Assembly (NCBI GenBank): GCA_963780675.1 | Contig: CAWACR010000008.1 | Span: 124,001 to 188,000 of the forward strand | Source: JAHECE01 sp963780675 | Lineage (GTDB): Bacteria; Actinomycetota; Actinomycetes; Actinomycetales; JAHECE01 | Direction: 5' to 3' | DNA length: 64,000 nt | Shown: piece by piece, positions 34,252-42,796 of the stretch | Position numbering within the stretch: position 1 is the first letter of the stretch | How the letters are laid out: each line of letters opens with the position of its first letter | Notes under the pieces: model-generated | Databases searched by the model: none | What the model was told of the DNA's origin: nothing | The model's input: only the letters and a program-made list of their open reading frames with translations | Made by a program: the position numbers and the translations under genes

Positions 34252-35277
34252 TCAGGGTCGGGTGCCCTCCCGGATCGCGCGGCCGATGGCGACGTCCTCG
34301 GCCGCCTGGGCCGCCCGCTTGTCGCTCGCCGTCGTCTCGCGCGGCGGGAACTGGAGCGCCTCCTCGGCCGCGATGCCCGCCTTCAGCTGGCGGAGGCGGA
34401 CGAGCTCGACGTCGAGCTCGGCGCCCACCAGGAGCACGATGTTGGAGATCCAGATCCACAGCAGGAACACGACGACGCCGGCCAGGGAGCCGTACACCGC
34501 GTCGTAGCGCCCGAAGCGGGACACGTAGAGGTTGAACCCCGCCGACGCCGCCACCCATCCGAGGATCGCGAGCGTGGCCCCGGGGCTCAGCCAGCGGAAC
34601 CGCTGCTTGACGTTGGGGGTGAGGTAGTAGAGCGCCGCGACGACGACGATCATGAGGACGACGACGAGGGGCCACCGCACCGCCTCCCAGACCTCGAGGA
34701 CCGCGAGGCCGACGTCGAAGTAGCGGCCGAGCGTGCGGGCGAGGGGACCGGAGACCAGGAGCGAGACGCCCACCACCGCGGCCAGCGCGAGCACGAGGAG
34801 CGTGACGGCGAACATCACCGGGCGGAAGTGCCAGAACGGGCGGCCCTCCTCCACGCCGTGCACCCGGTTCATCGCCCGGCCGAACGCGCTCACGTACGCG
34901 GAGGCCGACCACAGCGCGCCGAGCAGGCCGAGGACGAGGCCTCGTCCGGCCGACGGCGCGGGCGGGAGCTGGTCGACGAGGCGTTGGACCGTCTCGACGG
35001 CCGCCTCCGGCCCGAGGTCGGCGACGACGGCGAGCAGCTGGTCGACGACGTCCTGGCTCTGGCCGAGCAGACTGAGCAGCGAGACGAAGGCGATCAGGCC
35101 CGGCCCGATGGCGAGGACCGCGAAATAGGTGAGACCGGCGGCCAGGTCGAGCACGCGGTCGTTGTGGAACCCCCGATACGTGCGCCTCAGCACGTACACG
35201 CCGAGGCGGGGGACCCGGGTCGGAGCGTCCGCCGGAACGGTCTCGCGACGCCGCCAGAAGGCCAACCTCACGTCCAC
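34252..35277 (-). CDS. YihY/BrkB-family membrane protein
   Basis: 341-residue inner-membrane protein. DLAAGLTYFAVLAIGPGLIAFVSLLSLLG is the family's first-helix signature. LVLGLLGALWSASAYVSAFGRAMNRVHGVEE and LYYLTPNVKQRFRWLSPGATLAILGWV follow, then GSLAGVVVFLLWIWISNIVLLVGAELD. There are six membrane spans. The family was once called ribonuclease BN; its real role is unclear, with envelope or transport functions suggested. GTG 35277 has GGGAGGTGC upstream. The basic C-terminal tail is cytoplasmic. Confidence 0.92.
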   Translation of the reverse strand: MDVRLAFWRRRETVPADAPTRVPRLGVYVLRRTYRGFHNDRVLDLAAGLTYFAVLAIGPGLIAFVSLLSLLGQSQDVVDQLLAVVADLGPEAAVETVQRLVDQLPPAPSAGRGLVLGLLGALWSASAYVSAFGRAMNRVHGVEEGRPFWHFRPVMFAVTLLVLALAAVVGVSLLVSGPLARTLGRYFDVGLAVLEVWEAVRWPLVVVLMIVVVAALYYLTPNVKQRFRWLSPGATLAILGWVAASAGFNLYVSRFGRYDAVYGSLAGVVVFLLWIWISNIVLLVGAELDVELVRLRQLKAGIAAEEALQFPPRETTASDKRAAQAAEDVAIGRAIREGTRP

Positions 35278-35384
35278 GCACCTCCCGTCCGTTCCGAGCG
35301 ACCCACCCCAGCCTCGCAGACGGCGGCTGCGCCCAGCGCCCCCGCGCCAGGTCACCACGCCGAGATCTCAGCAGAGAACGCCTG

Positions 35385-38024
35385 CTACCGATGGACGTCG
35401 ACGGCGAGGCGCAGGTCCCGCACCGACCGGCCGACCCGGATGCGGTAGTGCCCGGGCGGCACCACCCAGGTCTGCGCATCGACGTCCCAGACCTCGAACG
35501 CCCGCCGCGGCACGACGATCGTCGCGTGCACCGCGGCACCCGGCTCCGCCGCGACGACGGCGAAGCCCGCCAGCCAACGGACCGGCCGCTCCGGGCCGGC
35601 AGCCTCGCTCTCGTCGGAGCCGGCGTCCGCGGCCTCGAGGTAGGCCTGGACCACCTCCCGCCCGAACCTCGGGCCCACGTTGCGCACCCGCACGGACAGG
35701 GCGAGGGCGCCGTCGTCGGACTCCTCGCCGGCCAGGCCGTCGTAGGCCCAGTCCGTCCACCCGAGCCCGTGCCCGAACGGTGCGGCGGGGGTGCGCCCGC
35801 TCATCTCCCACGAGCGGTATCCCACGTGGAGGCCCTCGAGGTAGGCGATCACGCCGTCGTGGCCGGGGATCGCCATCGGCACCGGGACGTCGAAGAGGCT
35901 CGCCGGCAGGGTCCACGGCAACCGACCCGCAGGCTCGGTCCGCCCGAGCAGCACGTCCGCGAGCGCGTGGCCCCACTCCTGCCCGCCGAGCCAGCCCCAC
36001 AGCACGGTCCGCGCCCGCGGGAGCCACGGCAGCAGCACGGGAGCCCCCGCGTTGACGACGACGACGGCGTCCGGGCGCGCCGCGAGCACCCGCTCGACGA
36101 GCTCGTCCTGACGGCCGGGGAGGGACAGGGCGGTCCGGTCGAAGCCCTCGGACTCGACCTCCTCGTTCGTGCCGACGATCACGACGGCGAGGTCCGCGGC
36201 CTCGGCCGCAGCCACGGCGGCGGCGATCTCCTCCTCGAGGGTCGGGCCCGGCGGGCGGTGCCGCAGCGCCGCCCGCGCCACTCGACCGAGCCCCTCGGCC
36301 GCGACGAGCTGGAGCCGGGCCTCCACCCGGACGCTCCGCGGCGCGAGGACGATGGCGGACCGACCGACCGCGGCCGGGGAGCCGAGGCCGCCGTCGAGGA
36401 GCACGTCGGCGCCGATCTCGTCGGAGTCGCTCGAGACGACGGACCCCTCGATCCGGATCTCGTGCCGCCCGAGCGTCCCCACACCGACCCAGTGCTCACC
36501 GGGCTCGAAGAGCGTGACGTCGGCGGCGACGCGCACGGCGACCGCGCCCGGGTGTGTCGTCCGCACCCAGCCCGTCCAGCGGGCCGCCTCGACGCGGGAC
36601 TCCAGCACCGCCCCGTCGGCCGCGAGGACCTCAACCCGGACGCCGCGCCGGCCGGTGACGGGGTCGGAGGCCAGGCGCTCCACGTCGAGGTCCGGCGGGT
36701 TCCGGCGGGCGTACCCGCCCCGGTGGACGCCGACGTGCGCCCCGGGCAGCGCCGCCCGCAGCCCTTCCGCGGGGGTCACCACCCGATCCGGCGTGACGTG
36801 CGCGCTCCCCCCGCCCTGCGTGTGCGGGTCGGCGGCGTTCGGCCCGATGAGGGCGACGCTCAGGAGCCGGGCCGGGTCCACGGGCACCTGACGCGGGCTG
36901 TCGCGCAGGACGACGACGGCGCGCGCGGCGAGCTCGCGCAGGTAGGCGCGCACGGGGCCGGGGCCGTGGCCCGACGGCGAGCGGCGCACCGCGGGGCGAG
37001 CGGCGTCGTCGGCGGGCGTGGCCTCGGCGACCGTGGGCTCGCGGGGCGTGGGCTCGGCGAGCGCGCCCACGCGGGCGGCGAGGCGCAGGATCCGCAGGAC
37101 CTTGTCGTCGATCTCGGCCTCGGCGACCTCCCCGACCCGGACGGCGGCGAGGAGGTGGTCCTCCCATGGACCGCCCGGACCGGGCATGACCAGGTCCAGT
37201 CCGGCGTTCGCGGTGGGCACGGTGGTGCGCGCGGCGAGCCGGTCGCTGACGACGACGCCGTCGAAGCCCCACTCATCCTTGAGGACGTCGCGCAGGAGGT
37301 GGCGGTGCTCGGTCATGGGGGCGGCCTGGGCGCCGTCGTCCACGCCGTTGTGGGCGGCCATGACCATCCAGGCGCGGGCGTCGCGGACAGCCGTCTCGAA
37401 GGGGGCGAGGTAGACCTCGCGCAACGCGCGCTCGGAGACCTGGGCGACGGAGGAGGTGCGGGCCGTCTCGGAGTCGTTCGCCACGAAGTGCTTGACGCAC
37501 GCGCCGATCCCGTCCGCCTGGAGGGAGGCGATGACCTCGGCGGCGATCCGCCCGGTGAGGAGGGGGTCCTCGGAGAAGCACTCGAAGTGCCGGCCGCCGA
37601 CCGGGGTGCGCTGCAGGTTGACCACGGGGGCGAGCACGACGTCGGCGCCGTGCCGCCGCGCCTCGACCGCGAGCATGCGCCCGGCCCGGGCGGCGAGGGC
37701 GAGGTCCCACGTGGCGGCGAGCGCGCTCGGCGCGGGGAAGGACGCGGAGGTCTCGCCCGGGTCCTCGCCCGTGCCGCGAACTCCTGCCGGGCCGTCGGAG
37801 AGGACGACGGCGCGCAGCCCGGCCTCGGGGGCGGCGTGCAGGCGCCAGGCGGTCGCGCCGGTGAGGAGGCGGACCTTGTCCTCGAGGGCGAGGCCGGCCA
37901 CGCGGGCACGGAGGTGCTCGGACTCCTGCGCCGCGGCGTCGGCGGCGGCCGCGCGCAACGCGTGGCGACGGGTGCTGGCCGGTGCGGGGTCCGGTCGCGG
38001 GGCGGCGCTGCTGGGCGACGTCAC
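35385..38024 (-). CDS. Beta-glucosidase-type glycoside hydrolase, GH3 with PA14 insert
   Basis: 879-residue GH3 enzyme. The N-terminal barrel contains LSDGPAGVRG, APVVNLQRTPVGGRHFECFSEDP and KHFVANDSE. The nucleophile is Asp261 in GVVVSDRLAAR, where the usual Trp after SD is Arg. The second domain has VALIGPNAADPHTQGGGSA. A PA14-like beta module (about 455-600, GEHWVGVGTLGRHEIRIEG) is inserted before VVIVGTNEEVESEGFDR, and a C-terminal fibronectin-III-like domain closes it. PA14 inserts shape the substrate site in plant-glucoside-active GH3s. No signal peptide is seen, so it probably acts on imported di- or oligosaccharides. Confidence 0.95.
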   Translation of the reverse strand: MTSPSSAAPRPDPAPASTRRHALRAAAADAAAQESEHLRARVAGLALEDKVRLLTGATAWRLHAAPEAGLRAVVLSDGPAGVRGTGEDPGETSASFPAPSALAATWDLALAARAGRMLAVEARRHGADVVLAPVVNLQRTPVGGRHFECFSEDPLLTGRIAAEVIASLQADGIGACVKHFVANDSETARTSSVAQVSERALREVYLAPFETAVRDARAWMVMAAHNGVDDGAQAAPMTEHRHLLRDVLKDEWGFDGVVVSDRLAARTTVPTANAGLDLVMPGPGGPWEDHLLAAVRVGEVAEAEIDDKVLRILRLAARVGALAEPTPREPTVAEATPADDAARPAVRRSPSGHGPGPVRAYLRELAARAVVVLRDSPRQVPVDPARLLSVALIGPNAADPHTQGGGSAHVTPDRVVTPAEGLRAALPGAHVGVHRGGYARRNPPDLDVERLASDPVTGRRGVRVEVLAADGAVLESRVEAARWTGWVRTTHPGAVAVRVAADVTLFEPGEHWVGVGTLGRHEIRIEGSVVSSDSDEIGADVLLDGGLGSPAAVGRSAIVLAPRSVRVEARLQLVAAEGLGRVARAALRHRPPGPTLEEEIAAAVAAAEAADLAVVIVGTNEEVESEGFDRTALSLPGRQDELVERVLAARPDAVVVVNAGAPVLLPWLPRARTVLWGWLGGQEWGHALADVLLGRTEPAGRLPWTLPASLFDVPVPMAIPGHDGVIAYLEGLHVGYRSWEMSGRTPAAPFGHGLGWTDWAYDGLAGEESDDGALALSVRVRNVGPRFGREVVQAYLEAADAGSDESEAAGPERPVRWLAGFAVVAAEPGAAVHATIVVPRRAFEVWDVDAQTWVVPPGHYRIRVGRSVRDLRLAVDVHR

Positions 38025-38207
38025 TGTGGCACTTCCGTTCCTGACGACGGCGTCCGGAGAGGCTGACCACCGCGGCGGTCACGCGGCCGCTCTCCGCGCC
38101 GGCCGGGGCACGAGCGCCGTGCGGATCTCCGCGAGGTGGGTGAGCACGACCCTATTCCCCCTGCCACCGTGTGCGGTGGGGTGCGCGCCGGGGGACTTGC
38201 GGGCGCC

Positions 38208-38223
38208 ATACCCCCCTGGGTAT
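38208..38223 (+). promoter_or_regulatory. CsoR-type operator upstream of the small Cys-rich gene
   Basis: ATACCCCCCTGGGTAT has perfect ATACCC/GGGTAT arms and a C-rich centre, closely resembling the csoR operator at 17239. It lies 39 bp before ATG 38263. Such G-tract sites are bound by CsoR-family sensors (copper, or related persulfide/formaldehyde sensors). Confidence 0.68.
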
Positions 38224-38262
38224 TCTGGTCACCAGATCCCCCGACCCCCCGAGGAGCCCCCC

Positions 38263-38379
38263 ATGTGCAGCCCCGCCGTCTGCGGTTCGTGCAAGAAGGT
38301 CACCTGGACGGGCTGCGGCATGCACGCGGACCTCGTCCTCGCGAACGTTGCGCCGGAGCAGCGCTGCACCTGCCGCTGA
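38263..38379 (+). CDS. 38-residue cysteine-rich putative metal-binding protein
   Basis: A tiny protein with six cysteines (positions 2, 7, 10, 18, 35, 37) and His21. It has a CGSC pair, TWTGCGMH, and a terminal CTC. ATG 38263 has GAGGAG just upstream. The pattern C-x4-CxxC-x-K-x-TW-x-GCG-x-H followed by RCxC resembles small uncharacterised proteins I recall as common in actinobacteria; I could not check this. The CsoR-type operator 39 bp upstream suggests metal-responsive expression. A Cu(I) or Zn buffer, chaperone or sensor peptide is possible. It is divergent from the GH3 gene and is followed by a 17-bp inverted repeat. Confidence 0.72.
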   Translation: MCSPAVCGSCKKVTWTGCGMHADLVLANVAPEQRCTCR

Positions 38380-38494
38380 CCGCGGCCCTGCCGGCCGGCA
38401 CGTCGGCCGGCGCCGTGCTGCTCGGCCACGCCGCGCTTCTCTGCCACGCCCGGCTGAACCACTCCTGAACTGCCCCGAACCGGGGCCTCGCGCC

Positions 38495-38536
38495 GGCGGC
38501 GCCGCCGAACTCCCCCCCCAGTTCGGCGGCGCCGCC
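38495..38536. repeat. 17-bp perfect inverted repeat
   Basis: GGCGGCGCCGCCGAACT (38495-38511) and its exact complement (38520-38536) around eight C residues. It lies 115 bp after the Cys-rich ORF and 130 bp before the SMP-30 gene, and is probably a terminator. The rest of 38380-38668 has no recognised gene; a direct repeat GCCCGTGGGACGAGCC occurs near 38611-38642. Confidence 0.92.
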
Positions 38537-38668
38537 TGTCCGTTCGCCGCGGGCGCGGCCGGCCGAGCCGGATCCGGCCCCGACCCCCGGCCGCTACCCT
38601 CGACCGAGCCGCCCGTGGGACGAGCCGCCCGTGGGACGAGCCGGGCAGCGGGCTGACGGGAGGACGCC

Positions 38669-39619
38669 GTGACCGATCCCCTGGTGGTGGACCACCCCCG
38701 CCTGCTCGACCTCCTCGCGCCGGATGCCGTCGTCGAGCGGCTGGGCGGGGACGCGACCTGGTCGGAAGGGCCGCTCTACCTGCCCGACGACGACGCCGTG
38801 ATCTGGTCGGACATCCCCGGAGACCGCGTCCTGCGGTGGTCGGCCGCGACCGGTGAGGTGACGGTCGACCGCGAGCACGTGGAGTTCACCAACGGGCGCA
38901 CCGCCGACCTCCAGGGCCGCCTCGTCGAGTGCTCCCACGGGCGCCGCGCCGTCGTCCGTCGCGAGCACGACGGCGCAGAGACGGTCCTGGCGCAGGGGTG
39001 GAACGGCGTCCGCCTCAACTCCCCGAACGACGTCGTCGTGGCGTCCGACGGCAGCGTCTGGTTCACCGACCCGGCCTACGGGATCATCAATCCCGCCGAG
39101 GGCCACCCCGGGGAGCGCGAGTACGGCGACCACTGGGTCTTCCGCGTGGACCCGGCCGACGGCGTCGTGACGCCGGTGGTGCTCGACGTCGAGGACCCGA
39201 ACGGCCTGGCCTTCTCGCCGGACGAGAGCCTCCTGTACGTCTCGGACACCTCGGCCTCGCTCGCCGCGCCCGGGACCGGAAACCACCACATCCGGGTCTA
39301 CGACGTGCTCGATGGCCGCCGGTGCAAGAACGGTCGCGTGTTCGCCGAGGTGACCCCCGGCGTCGCGGACGGGTTCCGGCTCGACGTCCACGGGAACGTG
39401 TGGACCTCGAGCCACGACTCCGTGCAGGTCTTCGCCCCGGACGGGACGCGGCTGGGCAAGGTCCCCGTCCCGGAACTGGTCGCCAACGTGTGCTTCGGCG
39501 GCCCGGACGGCACGACCCTCTTCATCGCGGCGTCGAGCGGCCTGTACCGGCTCCCCACCCGCGTGCGCGGCGCCTCGCCCGGCGACCTCCCCCGCCCGAC
39601 CGCGCGGGACCCTCGGTGA
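38669..39619 (+). CDS. SMP-30/gluconolactonase-family lactonase
   Basis: 316-residue six-bladed propeller hydrolase. The metal-site residues appear in order: WSEGPLYLP (Glu), LNSPNDVVVASDGSVWFTDPAYGI (Asn/Asp), DVEDPNGLAFSPDESLLYVSDT (Asn/Asp) and GVADGFRLDVHGNVWTSS. The family hydrolyses sugar lactones such as gluconolactone. GTG 38669 has GGGAGGA upstream. The stop overlaps the next gene's GTG by 4 bp, suggesting joint oxidation/lactone-opening and 2-hydroxyacid metabolism. The substrate is not deducible. Confidence 0.93.
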   Translation: MTDPLVVDHPRLLDLLAPDAVVERLGGDATWSEGPLYLPDDDAVIWSDIPGDRVLRWSAATGEVTVDREHVEFTNGRTADLQGRLVECSHGRRAVVRREHDGAETVLAQGWNGVRLNSPNDVVVASDGSVWFTDPAYGIINPAEGHPGEREYGDHWVFRVDPADGVVTPVVLDVEDPNGLAFSPDESLLYVSDTSASLAAPGTGNHHIRVYDVLDGRRCKNGRVFAEVTPGVADGFRLDVHGNVWTSSHDSVQVFAPDGTRLGKVPVPELVANVCFGGPDGTTLFIAASSGLYRLPTRVRGASPGDLPRPTARDPR

Positions 39620-40611
39620 GCGTCACCCCCGGTGAGAGGAACGACGGCGCCGTGATCAAGGTCCTCCTGCCCACCAGCATCCCGCTCGCCCCGGACCTGC
39701 CCGACGGCGCGACGCCGGTGCCGTACGACGTCCGCGCGCCCGTCCCGCCCGAGCACCGCGACGCCGAGGTGCTCGTCTCGTGGGGCAACCCGCACGCCCG
39801 CCTCCACGAGGAGGCGAGCCGGCTGACCCGCCTGCGGTGGGTGCAGAGCCTGGCGGCCGGCCCCGACCACATCCTCGAGGCGGGTTTTGCTCCTGAGGTG
39901 GTCCTCACCTCGGGGCGTTCGCTGCACGACCAGCCCGTCGCGGAGCACACCCTCGCCCTGCTCCTGGCCGCCGCGCGCCGGCTCGACCTCACCACGCGGG
40001 CCCAGATCGGGCACCGGTGGGCGCACGAGCTGGGTGGGCTGCAGCCCGGCGACAACACCCACCGCTTCACCACCCTGCGCGGCGCGCACGTGGTGATCTG
40101 GGGCTTCGGCAGCATCGCGACCACCCTCGCCCCGCTGGTGACCGCGCTGGGCGCGCGCGTGACGGGGGTGGCACGCTCGGCCGGCACGCGGGCGGGCTAC
40201 CCCGTGGTCACGCCCGCGGACCTCGCCGCCGTGCTCCCCACGGCGGACGTGCTCGTCCTGATCCTCCCCGCCGTGCCCGAGACGCGCGAGGTGCTCGACG
40301 GCGCCGTGCTGTCCCTGCTGCCGCGCACGGCGTGGGTGGTCAACGTGGGACGCGGTGCCACGGTGGACGAGGAGGCCCTGGTCGGAGCCCTGCGGGACGG
40401 CCGCATCGCCGGCGCCGCCCTCGACGTCGCCCGGACGGAGCCGCTGCCCGTGGGCTCGCCCCTCTGGGACGCACCCAACGTGATCCTCACGCCGCATGCC
40501 GCCGGCGGACGCCCGCTCGGGTCGGACGAGCTCATCGCCGCGAACGTCCGGGCGTTCCTGGCCGGGAAGCCCCTGCGCAACGTCGTGCCCCGCCCGGCCG
40601 CGACGCCCTGA
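39616..40611 (+). CDS. D-isomer 2-hydroxyacid dehydrogenase
   Basis: 331-residue NAD(P)-dependent dehydrogenase. VIWGFGSIATTLAPLV is the Rossmann glycine motif, VVNVGRGATVDEEAL the second signature, and His294 in LTPHAAGG the catalytic base. LVSWGNPHARLHEE and RWVQSLAAGPDHI in the catalytic domain fit the family. GTG 39616 overlaps the SMP-30 stop; GTG 39652 (IKVLLPTS) is an equally good start. It reduces a 2-ketoacid such as glyoxylate or hydroxypyruvate, or acts in reverse. It forms a two-gene unit with the lactonase. Confidence 0.93.
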   Translation: MSVTPGERNDGAVIKVLLPTSIPLAPDLPDGATPVPYDVRAPVPPEHRDAEVLVSWGNPHARLHEEASRLTRLRWVQSLAAGPDHILEAGFAPEVVLTSGRSLHDQPVAEHTLALLLAAARRLDLTTRAQIGHRWAHELGGLQPGDNTHRFTTLRGAHVVIWGFGSIATTLAPLVTALGARVTGVARSAGTRAGYPVVTPADLAAVLPTADVLVLILPAVPETREVLDGAVLSLLPRTAWVVNVGRGATVDEEALVGALRDGRIAGAALDVARTEPLPVGSPLWDAPNVILTPHAAGGRPLGSDELIAANVRAFLAGKPLRNVVPRPAATP

Positions 40612-40668
40612 CAGCGCCGCCTGGACCGCGCCGCGCAGTTCGGGCCACCGGGCCGACCCGCCCCCACC

Positions 40669-41415
40669 TCAGCCGACGAATGCCGTGCTCGGCAGGTCCC
40701 TCTCGCCGCTGACGATCGCCTCGACGATCCGGTCCGCCACCCGCTCCGGGGCCAGGCCGCGCGCGAGCCGGGGCGCGGTGCCCGCGATCGCCCGGTCCAC
40801 GAGGCCCGTCTCGGTGTGCGGGGGCCTCGCGTCGATCACGCGGACGCGGGCCGAGCGGAGCTCCCGGGCCGCGGCCGTGTCGAAGGCCGCGAGCGCGGCC
40901 TTGCTCGCCGAGTAGGCGGCCATCCCCGCGACGGGGTTCTCGGCGACGACGGCGCTGACGTTCACCACGAACGCGTGGCCCGGCGCGCCGGCGCTCCCGC
41001 GCGGGCTGGCCGCGGAGTGCCGCAGGTGCGGCACCGCCGCGCGCAGGAGTCGGATCGGGGCGAGGACATTGACCTCGAAGAGCTCGGCGAGGACGTCGTC
41101 TGTCACCTCGGTGAGCGGCCCGAAGGCGACGACGCCCGCGATGAACACGACGCCGTCGAGGCGTCCGTGCGCGGCGACGGCCGCCTCGACCGCCCGGGCG
41201 GGGGTACCCGGCTCCCGCAGGTCGCCGGCGTGGACCGCGGAGCCCACCGGCGCCGCGGCCCGCAGCCGGGTCTCGTCGCGCCCCGCGAGCGTCAGGCGGG
41301 CGCCGCGCGCCGCGAGGGCCCGGGTCAGCGGCACGCCGAGGCCGCCGGAGGCTCCGACCACGAGCACGCTCGCGCCGTCGAGGACACTTCCGCCGGTCGT
41401 CGCTCGCTCGCTCAC
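40669..41415 (-). CDS. Short-chain dehydrogenase/reductase
   Basis: 248-residue classical SDR. VLVVGASGGLGVPLTRALAARG gives the cofactor-binding Gly motif, NVSAVVAE the Ser, and YSASK the catalytic Tyr168 and Lys172. FIAGVVAFGPL replaces the usual NNAG, so the structural Asn is altered. ATG 41415 is the family start. It is convergent with the 2-hydroxyacid dehydrogenase and its substrate is unknown. Confidence 0.93.
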   Translation of the reverse strand: MSERATTGGSVLDGASVLVVGASGGLGVPLTRALAARGARLTLAGRDETRLRAAAPVGSAVHAGDLREPGTPARAVEAAVAAHGRLDGVVFIAGVVAFGPLTEVTDDVLAELFEVNVLAPIRLLRAAVPHLRHSAASPRGSAGAPGHAFVVNVSAVVAENPVAGMAAYSASKAALAAFDTAAARELRSARVRVIDARPPHTETGLVDRAIAGTAPRLARGLAPERVADRIVEAIVSGERDLPSTAFVG

Positions 41416-41469
41416 CCCGCCAGCCTCCCACGCGGCAGCGACGAGCCGGGCGGCAGCACCCGCCCCTTT

Positions 41470-41523
41470 CGCTGAGGTCGAGCCCTGTCGTTCGTGAGGT
41501 CGAGGGATCCCTCGACCTCAGCG
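41470..41523. repeat. Nested inverted repeat with GCTGAGGTCGAG motif
   Basis: CGCTGAGGTCGAG (41470-41482) pairs exactly with 41511-41523. The inner stretch 41495-41520 is itself a 26-nt perfect palindrome centred on GGATCC. The same 13-mer occurs again at 34221-34233. This 255-bp divergent gap (41416-41670) contains no gene; the rest is unremarkable. Confidence 0.9.
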
Positions 41524-41670
41524 GATCCCGGGGCGTGGGAGCGGCGGGTGCGGGCCCTCCTCCCCTGGCGACGGCACCGCCCGAGGGCTTGACTGGAGAG
41601 GTGCGCCGACGCCGCGCGAGTCCCCGCGGGGCGGCACCCGCGCACCCGGTCTCACGAGGGGGAGATCGAC

Positions 41671-41823
41671 GTGGAGTGGTGGATGGTCTTCTTCTGGACG
41701 GGTCCGATCGGGGTCGGGATCTTCCTCGCCCTGCTCGGCGTCTTCATCTACCTGCTGGCGAAGGCCGACGAGGCGAGCGCCCGGGCCAAGGCCTTCAAGC
41801 GGGAGAAGGGGCTCGAACGGTAG
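41671..41823 (+). CDS. Small single-span membrane protein
   Basis: 50-residue protein. VEWWMVFFWTGPIGVGIFLA begins one long hydrophobic helix (about residues 4-30), followed by a charged amphipathic tail (KADEASARAKAFKREKGLER). GTG 41671 has GAGGGGGAG upstream at good spacing. Too short for most gene finders, but the signal is clear: ribosome site, membrane helix and positive-inside tail. Function unknown. It converges on another small membrane gene with 10 bp between the stops. Confidence 0.68.
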   Translation: MEWWMVFFWTGPIGVGIFLALLGVFIYLLAKADEASARAKAFKREKGLER

Positions 41824-41833
41824 GGCGGCGGGC

Positions 41834-42019
41834 CTACCCGTAGAAGCCCTTGAGCAGCTCGTAGGCCACGATCGCCGGCCAGACCATCGCCTTCGGGATC
41901 GCGAGGACGAACAGCCAGAACTCGTCGGCCTGCTGGAAGTAGTAGACGGCCGCGCCGATGAACCCCAGGCCGTAGACGGCCCCACCGCCGGCACCCGCCG
42001 AGGCGCTCCCTGATGACAT
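41834..42019 (-). CDS. Small membrane protein
   Basis: 61-residue protein. The Ser/Gly/Ala-rich N-terminus is followed by two short hydrophobic segments, AVYGLGFIGAAVYYFQQ and FWLFVLAIPKAMVWPAIVAYELL. This pattern occurs in small conserved membrane proteins of actinobacteria, and no function is known. It is convergent with the 50-residue membrane protein. The ATG start is clear, with GGGAGGC upstream on the minus strand. Confidence 0.68.
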   Translation of the reverse strand: MSSGSASAGAGGGAVYGLGFIGAAVYYFQQADEFWLFVLAIPKAMVWPAIVAYELLKGFYG

Positions 42020-42299
42020 CGCGGCCTCCCGCCGTCGTCGTCCGCCCGGCTACCCACCCGGGCCGTGACCCACCCACCGTTCCACATCGCGCGGCGGCCG
42101 GAAAGGCGCCGAGGTCCCCTGCGGCGGGTCGCTCACCTCGACCCCGGCGAACGAGGCCGACGACGGCACTCCTCGCCCTAGGGTGAGCGCGGACGGTAAA
42201 GGGAGCACGACGCGGAGGGCAGGACGGAACCGGTCGGGGAGCCGGCCGCGGAGGTCCGCCCGCCCACCCCGACCCGAACGCCCACGCCCGGAGGACCCG

Positions 42300-42674
42300 A
42301 TGCCCGACGCGCCGCTGACGACGATGCTCGTGGTCGTCGGCGACCCCCCGGAGGGTTCGACCCGGACCCGCGGCGTGCTGCGAGTGGTCCTGAACGTGGT
42401 CCGGTGGTACCCGGACGTCGAGTTCACGCTGGTCCTCCGGGGCGACGCGGCGCGCGCGCTCCTCCCGGATGTGCCGGCGCCCGCTCCCGGCGAGGAGTCG
42501 CTCGAGAAGCTCCTCGACGGCGTCGCCTACCGCCGCGGGACGATCGCGGTGGTCGACACCTGGCTGGAGGATCGCGGCCTGACGGCGAGGGACCTGCCGC
42601 GCGGCACGGAGGTGTGCACCGCGAAAGAGGTCGCCCAGCTCACCCTGCTGGCCGACGGCGTCGTCATCTTCTGA
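42300..42674 (+). CDS. DsrE-like hypothetical protein
   Basis: 124-residue protein. MLVVVGDPPEGSTRTRGVLRVVLNVVRWYPDVEFTLVL opens an alternating beta/alpha fold. DGVAYRRGTIAVVDTWLEDRGL follows, then a C-terminal CTAKEVAQLTLLADGVVIF, which resembles DsrE/DsrF-type proteins where a Cys near this position can carry sulfur. ATG 42300 is chosen for GGAGGACCCG upstream. The DsrE assignment is by pattern only. Confidence 0.65.
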   Translation: MPDAPLTTMLVVVGDPPEGSTRTRGVLRVVLNVVRWYPDVEFTLVLRGDAARALLPDVPAPAPGEESLEKLLDGVAYRRGTIAVVDTWLEDRGLTARDLPRGTEVCTAKEVAQLTLLADGVVIF

Positions 42675-42796
42675 CCGCGGACCCTCGCCACGACACCCCC
42701 GAGTGACCTACCCTCGGATGCTGGGAGCGCATGGTCGGCGTGGCCGGGCGGGCTCTCCCGGGCACCGACGCCAACGTCAGCGAGGACGGCACGGCG

